Of a DNA stretch of 18,775 nucleotides, positions 13,618 through 18,775 are shown one piece after another; position 1 is the stretch's first letter; each line of letters opens with the position of its first letter. The stretch is from contig WFRF01000218.1 in assembly GCA_015486655.1 (NCBI GenBank), positions 1 through 18,775 of the forward strand. The letters run 5' to 3'. A program made the translations under genes and the position numbers. Below the pieces are notes generated by a model, which did not search any database, was not told where the DNA came from, and was given only the letters and a program-made list of their open reading frames with translations. Source of the stretch: Caldifarciminota bacterium. GTDB taxonomy: Bacteria; Hydrothermota; 32-111; QNBC01.

Positions 13618-14886
13618 ATGCTTGATATGAAATTCATTAAAGAAAATGTTGATGTTGTAAGAGAAGCAATAAAGAATAAAAGAGAAAAGGCTGATATAGA
13701 CCTACTTGTTGAAAAGGACAATAAAAGAGTTGAGATTGTTAAAGACCTGGACAGATTGAGAGCCGAGAAGAACAGACTTTCCAAAAATGTAAGAAATCTC
13801 CGAAAGGGCAGTGCCGAATTTACGGATAACATTAATAAATCGAAAGAGATTGGAATAGAAATTAAGGAACTCGAAAGGAAAGTAAGAGAATTAAAGGATG
13901 AGATATATAAATCATCGCTGTGGATTCCAAATATCCCGCACAGCAGTGTTCCCGTGGGTGATGCCACCGCAAACAAAATTATGAGAGAATGGGGGAAGAA
14001 AAAACAGTTTGGTTTTACTCCAAAATCTCACGTTGATTTAATAAACGACCTCGGACTCATAGACTTTGAAAGGGGCGCAAAGATATCGGGAACACATTTT
14101 CCGTGTTATGTCGGTAAAGGGGCAAAGCTTGAAAGAGCGCTGATTAATTTCATGCTTGACTATCATATTGAAAAACAGGGGTATACGGAAATGTTCCCTC
14201 CGTTCTTGAACAACAGAGAAACGCTGACCGGTACGGGACAGCTTCCGAAATTGGAAGAAGATATGTATTATGTGGGGAAAGATGATATGTTTTTAAACCC
14301 CACGGCGGAACCTCCTGTGACTAATTTTCACAGAAATGAAGTTCTAAACGAAGATGAATTACCAATTAAATATACGGCGTATACTGCTTGCTTCAGAAGG
14401 GAAGCGGGTTCCTACGGGAAGGAAACAAGAGGGCTCAAACGTGTTCATCAGTTCAATAAGGTGGAAATGGTAAAATTCACAAAACCCAACGAGTCATACA
14501 ACGAGTTGGAAAAATTGTTGAACGATGCCGAGGATATTCTAAAAGCTCTGGAATTACCGTACAGAATCGTTTTATTATCCACCGGAGACATGACATTCGC
14601 TTCCGCAAAAACCTACGACATAGAAGTTTATGCCCCGGGGAGTGATGATTATCTTGAAGTTTCAAGTGTCAGTAATTTTGAGGATTTTCAGGCAAGAAGA
14701 ATGAATATAAAATACAAAAGCAAGGCGGACGGGAAACTTCACCTTGTACACACATTAAACGGTTCCGGGCTTGCAACGCCGAGAACGTTTATTGCCATAC
14801 TGGAGAATTATCAATTGCCCGACGGCAAAATCAAAATCCCTGATGTATTGCTGCCTTATATGGGAGGTATGGAGATCATTGAATAA
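13618..14886 (+). CDS. serS: Seryl-tRNA synthetase
   Basis: Class II aminoacyl-tRNA synthetase that charges tRNA-Ser (and tRNA-Sec where present). The N-terminal tRNA-binding coiled coil spans about 28-100 (alternating Lys/Glu/Leu). The catalytic core has NIPHSSVPVG (105-114), FERGAKISGTHF (150-161), the serine-recognising TAEPPVTNFH (229-238; usually TAEVPLTN), motif 2 as FRREAGSYGKETRG (259-272) with the following VHQFNKVEM, and motif 3 in NGSGLATPRTFIAILENYQ. It ends with the standard LPDGKIKIPDVLLPYMGG. The length of 422 is typical. The start is fixed by MLDMKFI and the GGAGGT upstream. The 3' end contains the ribosome-binding site and start codon of the aldolase gene. Confidence 0.98.
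   Translation: MLDMKFIKENVDVVREAIKNKREKADIDLLVEKDNKRVEIVKDLDRLRAEKNRLSKNVRNLRKGSAEFTDNINKSKEIGIEIKELERKVRELKDEIYKSSLWIPNIPHSSVPVGDATANKIMREWGKKKQFGFTPKSHVDLINDLGLIDFERGAKISGTHFPCYVGKGAKLERALINFMLDYHIEKQGYTEMFPPFLNNRETLTGTGQLPKLEEDMYYVGKDDMFLNPTAEPPVTNFHRNEVLNEDELPIKYTAYTACFRREAGSYGKETRGLKRVHQFNKVEMVKFTKPNESYNELEKLLNDAEDILKALELPYRIVLLSTGDMTFASAKTYDIEVYAPGSDDYLEVSSVSNFEDFQARRMNIKYKSKADGKLHLVHTLNGSGLATPRTFIAILENYQLPDGKIKIPDVLLPYMGGMEIIE
14862..14868 (+). promoter_or_regulatory. Shine-Dalgarno for the aldolase gene inside serS
   Basis: GGGAGGT ends 10 nt before the proposed TTG start at 14879, and a further GGAG sits at 14871-14874. It supports a start at the end of serS rather than a much longer ORF reading back through serS. 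Confidence 0.55.
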
Positions 14887-15451
14887 CGAAGCCGCCATAG
14901 AAAATGTTATAATCCAAGCGGGTAAACGCTTACATTCAGCCGGTTTAATCGCGTCCTCCGACGGGAATATAAGTGTCAGAAAGAATAATCGGATTTATAT
15001 AACCCCTTCCGGAGTAAATAAGGGTTTTCTAAAAAAGAATGATATTGTAAGTGTCCCCGTTGAAATTGTATCCATTGAGGATATTACCCCCAAACCTTCC
15101 ATTGAATTTTTTATGCATAAAGCCGTGTATGAAGGCAGGAGTGACATAAATGCCGTTATACATGTTCATTCCCCCTTTTCTACGGTTTTTGCCGCAAGAG
15201 GAATACTCCCGGATTATTCAACACTTCTCGAAACAAAGTTACTTCCGAAAGCCGATATTGTTGCGGAATTTGAGCCGGGATCGATTGAACTTGCAGATGC
15301 AGTAGGTAAATCGGCAAAAGAATACGATCTTATTTTACTTAAAAGACACGGACTTGTGGCAATGGGGGCAGATATGGATATAGCCTTAAATAACATAGAA
15401 AGGTTTGAATTTTTATGCAAAATAGATCTGTATTTAAAGTTTTTGCGGTAA
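14879..15451 (+). CDS. Class II aldolase/adducin-family protein
   Basis: Zn-dependent aldolase or epimerase of the FucA/AraD type, acting on sugar phosphates. With the TTG start the protein is 190 residues. Motifs in order: SDGNISVR (27-34), ITPSGV (41-46), PSIEFFMH (73-80, catalytic Glu76), IHVHSPFS (94-101, zinc ligands His95 and His97) and LLKRHGLVAMG (153-163, His157 as third zinc ligand). The frame stays open further upstream through serS codons, but that part (starting at 14771) has no family similarity, so I reject it. The TTG is supported by GGGAGGT 10 nt upstream and gives an N-terminus matching the family. The substrate cannot be told: fuculose-1-P, 5-deoxyribulose-1-P or methylthioribulose-1-P enzymes share these motifs, and no partner kinase or isomerase is nearby. 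Confidence 0.87.
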   Translation: MNNEAAIENVIIQAGKRLHSAGLIASSDGNISVRKNNRIYITPSGVNKGFLKKNDIVSVPVEIVSIEDITPKPSIEFFMHKAVYEGRSDINAVIHVHSPFSTVFAARGILPDYSTLLETKLLPKADIVAEFEPGSIELADAVGKSAKEYDLILLKRHGLVAMGADMDIALNNIERFEFLCKIDLYLKFLR

Positions 15452-16647
15452 TATTTTTATTATTCTTAACTACAGGGTGTATACATAGACTGAGATTCAG
15501 AGCAGAGCCACAAATAAGAGTTCTGCTTTTTACCGGTGCATCAAGAGCCACTTTATCATCCGATTGTGATTTAATTGTTGAAACAAACGGGATGAGAGGA
15601 TTGTCTCCTTCGTACTCCGTTTGGGAAGTTGAATACAATAACGGTAAATTATCGGCACATATTAAAGATAAATTCATTAAAAATATAGGGGATTATGTTA
15701 AATTTTACACAAAAAAACCATGGGGTACCGTTTATCTCGGGGGAAAGGGTTATAAAGGAGGGATTACATTTAAACTCAATGGGAGCGGGTTAGAGGTAAT
15801 CAATGACGTTCCTTTGGAAACATATTTAAAAGGTGTGGTACCTTATGAAATAGGTAATTTGGGGATGGACAAAATAGAAGCCGTGAAAGCCCAAGCAGTT
15901 GCAGCAAGAACATACGCAATTCGAAAGGTCAGGAACGGACAAAACAGGGACTTTGATGTATATAATGATGTCAGAGATCAGGTATATAAAGGTGTTTTGG
16001 ACAACAGTAACGTTACCGACATGGCTTGTGATGCGACAAGGGGTATTATCTTGACATACAAAGGGAAACCGATAGATGCCAAATATTCATCCACATGCGG
16101 AGGTGTAACGGCAGATGCGAGAGAATTATGGACGGATAAGAAAATTCCTTACTTAACACCTGTTATCGACGCCAAGAGTTTTCTGATATTCAAGGGAAAG
16201 GCATTCTGCTCTGCGTCAAAATATTCAAATTGGGAAATAGATTACACTCGCGGGGACTTTTATGATTTAATTAAAACCAACTTACGGACGTTAACCGGGA
16301 AGCAACCTGACGATGTGGGTTCCGTGAAATCAGTTGTTATAACGAAGAGGGGTCCCTCGAGAAGAGTCACAGAGGTTATTGTATACACTACCAAAGGAGA
16401 ATTCAGAGTCGAAAAGAATAATATAAGGTTACTTATGAAAAACACATCTGATCCTTCAAAATCTTTATTGAGTACATATTTTACATTGAAGATTGGTTTA
16501 AACAATGTGAGAATCATAGGAAAAGGGTTCGGACACGGTGCCGGAATGTGTCAATACGGAGCCATGGGAATGGCAAAGTCAGGTTACAACTACAAAGACA
16601 TACTAAAGCATTACTACAGAGGGGTTCATCTTGAAAAGGTGTATTAG
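15415..16647 (+). CDS. SpoIID/LytB-domain protein, probable lipoprotein
   Basis: SpoIID-type enzymes are lytic transglycosylases acting on glycan strands whose stem peptides were removed. Here the 410-residue protein starts MQNRSVFKVFAVIFLLFLTTGC, a signal peptide with a possible lipobox ending in Cys22 (Thr at -3 is less usual). The SpoIID core starts near 115; DVPLETYLKGVVPYEIG (131-147) holds the predicted catalytic Glu135. KAQAVAARTYAI (158-169), YSSTCGGVTADARELW (224-239) and the C-terminal GHGAGMCQYGAMGMA follow the family. No sporulation genes are in the window, so a role in vegetative peptidoglycan remodelling is more likely. It overlaps the aldolase gene by 37 nt and the barrel gene by 17 nt. 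GAAAGG at 15398-15403 may be its ribosome-binding site. Confidence 0.9.
   Translation: MQNRSVFKVFAVIFLLFLTTGCIHRLRFRAEPQIRVLLFTGASRATLSSDCDLIVETNGMRGLSPSYSVWEVEYNNGKLSAHIKDKFIKNIGDYVKFYTKKPWGTVYLGGKGYKGGITFKLNGSGLEVINDVPLETYLKGVVPYEIGNLGMDKIEAVKAQAVAARTYAIRKVRNGQNRDFDVYNDVRDQVYKGVLDNSNVTDMACDATRGIILTYKGKPIDAKYSSTCGGVTADARELWTDKKIPYLTPVIDAKSFLIFKGKAFCSASKYSNWEIDYTRGDFYDLIKTNLRTLTGKQPDDVGSVKSVVITKRGPSRRVTEVIVYTTKGEFRVEKNNIRLLMKNTSDPSKSLLSTYFTLKIGLNNVRIIGKGFGHGAGMCQYGAMGMAKSGYNYKDILKHYYRGVHLEKVY
16619..16624 (+). promoter_or_regulatory. Shine-Dalgarno supporting a TTG start of the barrel gene
   Basis: GAGGGG lies 6 nt before TTG 16631, inside the end of the SpoIID-type gene. The resulting N-terminus (MKRCISGIILLL) is a good signal peptide, which supports the TTG over any later start. 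Confidence 0.55.
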
Positions 16648-18385
16648 CGGCATTATTTTGCTTCTTATTGTTTTAATTCCCGAATTTTTATACCCTGCCA
16701 ACAGGATAGATGCAATATCTTTTAAAGGTAACAGCAATATTTCCAGCAAAGAGATATACAAAGCAATAAATTATGATAAAAAGGTAAAATATCGATTTGA
16801 TAATCTTTCAAAATTTAAAAAAGAAATATTGAAATTGTATAAAAATAACGGTTTCTTTGATGCCGAAATAACATATGAATTGGTAAAAAAAGAGGATAAG
16901 AATAATATAGTATTTGATATTAAAGAGGGGGAACAATATAGGATAGGGGAGATAGATGTAGAGGGGAACAGTGTACTGGAAAAAAAACAAATACTTAAAT
17001 TGATGAATTTAAAGATCAATTCACCGGCAAAAATAGAAAATATAAAGAAAAGTGAGTTGAGTATAGGTAAATACTATTCGGATTTAGGCTATCTTTATGC
17101 AAATGTGTTTACAAAAATAGATATTATGGGTAAGGCTGCCATCTTACTGAAAGTGATAATTGATGAAGGCTCGGAGGTCTATGTAAATTCCATTGATATT
17201 AAAAATTTAGGAAAAATAAATAAAAGAGTTGTAACCAGGGAATTGGAGTTAAAGAGAGGGGCTCCGTGTTCGTACGGAAAGCTCATTAAATCACAGAGTA
17301 AAATGTTTGAAACGGGTTTATTTAGTGATGTTCATTTTAAAATAGAGGGAATGGAAGATAAAAAGGATAGTGTAGACATTGTTTTTTACTTGACGCCGGC
17401 TAAAACACACTGGATATTTGCAGGATTAAGTTACGAAACGCCCGATATAATGGCCGTTAACGGGGAGTGGGGTTTTAACAATCTTTTTAATATGAATAAT
17501 TGGATAAAATTTAAGGGGAGAGTTGCTTACAGTATACATTCCGGTTATCAATACAGATTAAACGGGTACTATCTGAATCCCTATTTTCTAATTAAAGAAC
17601 TTTCATTAAAATTGAGTGTGGATTACTATGACAAAATATACAGGGATTATATCGATAAATCAAGATATGTTGAATTATCTTTGGGGAAACAATGGTTAAA
17701 CAACAATTTTATATCATTTAACCTTAACATACAAAACTCGAGCTATGATTCTATAATAGGCGGAGTCAGAATACCGCAAACTATTTACTACACGAATAGT
17801 GCTTATATGGATTTAAACAGGGATTATACGGACAATTTCATGTTTCCCAAAAGAGGTTTCAGATATTACTTGAAGTTACAATATTCCGGAGGAATATTAA
17901 GAGGGAACAACAATTTCTATAAGGGCTATTTTTCCGTTTCCTGTATAAAGAATTTTAAAAATTTCATTTTTTCGGCAAAGAATCAAATAGGTTCAATAAT
18001 TCCTTTTTATCCTTCAAACATCACCAATATTTCGTATGACCAGGAGTTTAGATTGGGAGGGGCATATAATTTACGGGGATATAATGAGAATTCACTGGGA
18101 ACAGCCGATATTTATAATAATTACGGAGGGTTAAATCTATTGTGTATTAATCTTGAAACTACCTCTCCTTCAATATACAATTTTTCCGTTTCGGTATTTA
18201 TGGATATGGGCGTTCTCAACGACACGTTGAAGTCAATTTTCAAAGAAGAAGATTACAAATATGATGCCGGTATCGGAGTCAGGTATATAACACCGATAGG
18301 TCCCATAAGGCTGGATTGGGCGTACCCATTTGATGGCAGCAATAAATACGGTAAACTTTATCTCGCAATAGGGACAATTTATTGA
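16631..18385 (+). CDS. TamA/BamA-family outer-membrane barrel with three POTRA domains
   Basis: Omp85-type outer-membrane protein that inserts or exports other proteins, or works with a TamB partner in lipid transport. At 584 residues it matches TamA size (three POTRAs plus a 16-strand barrel) rather than BamA (five POTRAs, ~800). It has a signal peptide (1 to about 23, ending LYPA). POTRA1 spans about 25-100 (IDAISFKGNSNISSKEI), POTRA2 about 103-180 (IGEIDVEGNSVLEKKQI) and POTRA3 about 182-258 (FETGLFSDVHFKI). The barrel contains the loop-6 motif RLGGAYNLRGY (474-484) and the C-terminal block GVRYITPIGPIRLDWAYPF. The start is TTG 16631. The TamB-like gene follows with a one-base overlap (TGATG). 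It could serve as a second Omp85 alongside a BamA elsewhere in the genome. Confidence 0.93.
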   Translation: MKRCISGIILLLIVLIPEFLYPANRIDAISFKGNSNISSKEIYKAINYDKKVKYRFDNLSKFKKEILKLYKNNGFFDAEITYELVKKEDKNNIVFDIKEGEQYRIGEIDVEGNSVLEKKQILKLMNLKINSPAKIENIKKSELSIGKYYSDLGYLYANVFTKIDIMGKAAILLKVIIDEGSEVYVNSIDIKNLGKINKRVVTRELELKRGAPCSYGKLIKSQSKMFETGLFSDVHFKIEGMEDKKDSVDIVFYLTPAKTHWIFAGLSYETPDIMAVNGEWGFNNLFNMNNWIKFKGRVAYSIHSGYQYRLNGYYLNPYFLIKELSLKLSVDYYDKIYRDYIDKSRYVELSLGKQWLNNNFISFNLNIQNSSYDSIIGGVRIPQTIYYTNSAYMDLNRDYTDNFMFPKRGFRYYLKLQYSGGILRGNNNFYKGYFSVSCIKNFKNFIFSAKNQIGSIIPFYPSNITNISYDQEFRLGGAYNLRGYNENSLGTADIYNNYGGLNLLCINLETTSPSIYNFSVSVFMDMGVLNDTLKSIFKEEDYKYDAGIGVRYITPIGPIRLDWAYPFDGSNKYGKLYLAIGTIY

Positions 18386-18775
18386 TGAAAAAATATATAA
18401 CGTTCTACGTTCTCTTTTTAATTTTAGTATTTGCAATAAGCATTTTTATAATTGTAGTAGGTGATAATTTAAGTAAGCAAATAGATTTGAAAATCAGGCA
18501 GATGACAACTAATATCATAAACGGAAATGTTAAAAGCGGAGAAGTGTTTGTTCAATATAACGGTAAGATTATTATTAAAAATATATCCGTTTTCAGACCC
18601 AATGGTGAAATATTGTTTGTTCCCTCAACGGAGATAAGGGTAAACTGGCTGAAGTCTATCTTCTTTCGAAGATTCGTAATAAATAACATAGTGTTTAATT
18701 CTCCGAAGATGAATCTGTTTATGGAAGGGAAGAATCTGAATATAATAAACCTGTTTTCGGTGGAGCATAAAAATA
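18385..18775 (+). CDS. TamB/AsmA-like protein, N-terminal part (3' end outside window)
   Basis: The frame is open from ATG 18385 to the window end (130 codons). The start MKKYITFYVLFLILVFAISI is a signal anchor (about 4-25). It is followed by a segment with alternating polar and hydrophobic residues, such as SGEVFVQYNGKIIIKNISV, EILFVPSTEIRVNW and FVINNIVFNSPKMNLFME. This is the typical opening of TamB/YhdP/AsmA-type lipid-bridge proteins: a membrane anchor, then beta-rich repeats with the wording 'INNIVFNSPKMNL'. The assignment relies on this pattern and on the position directly after a TamA-like barrel (tamA-tamB order). The family's diagnostic C-terminal DUF490 domain lies outside the window. 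Confidence 0.72.
   Translation, partial: MKKYITFYVLFLILVFAISIFIIVVGDNLSKQIDLKIRQMTTNIINGNVKSGEVFVQYNGKIIIKNISVFRPNGEILFVPSTEIRVNWLKSIFFRRFVINNIVFNSPKMNLFMEGKNLNIINLFSVEHKN

Noticed and set aside
14771..14878. Upstream extension of the aldolase frame through serS
   Set aside because: The 36 extra residues show no family similarity, and they would read in a second frame through the conserved SerS motif 3 region. A start at TTG 14879 has a suitable ribosome-binding site and gives the expected N-terminus.

Overview
The window is AT-rich and carries genes on the plus strand only. It suggests a Gram-negative, non-proteobacterial-looking bacterium with a double membrane: it encodes an Mla-type lipid transporter core (MlaE/F/D), a three-POTRA outer-membrane barrel of the TamA/BamA class and the start of a TamB/AsmA-like protein. 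The order yicC-gmk-rpoZ-coaBC, the ispDF fusion and the low GC make a Deferribacterota-like lineage (Flexistipes/Deferribacter type) my best guess. That is inference; no marker in the window proves it.

Layout. Bases 1-717 hold the 3' end of a hybrid sensor kinase (ATPase domain plus C-terminal receiver). Bases 718-1060 are the only real intergenic region. It contains a 21-bp palindrome, a GC-rich double-hairpin element flanked by imperfect inverted repeats, and a near-consensus sigma-70 promoter (TTGACT, 17 bp, TATAAT). From 1061 to the end, nineteen co-directional genes follow with no gap above 14 bp. Fourteen of the eighteen junctions overlap, so this looks like one very long, translationally coupled operon or a string of nested ones.

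Order: glutamine synthetase (glnA); D-aminoacyl-tRNA deacylase (dtd); YicC-family RNase; guanylate kinase (gmk); RNA polymerase omega (rpoZ); CoaBC; type-4 Fe-S uracil-DNA glycosylase; replicative helicase DnaB; MlaE, MlaF, MlaD; RadA; a PIN-TRAM protein with an apparently degraded active site; IspDF fusion; a COG2426-type membrane protein; SerS; a class II aldolase; a SpoIID/LytB-type probable lipoprotein; a TamA-like barrel; and the beginning of a TamB-like protein cut by the window end.

Together the genes cover growth-linked functions: nitrogen assimilation, translation quality control, nucleotide and CoA supply, DNA replication and repair, isoprenoid precursors and envelope building. I see no CRISPR array, insertion sequence, toxin-antitoxin, phage or defence system. 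The most unusual points are the repeat cluster ahead of the operon promoter, the active-site-poor PIN-TRAM protein, and the 53-nt ispDF/COG2426 overlap, where IspF lacks part of its conserved C-terminal motif.
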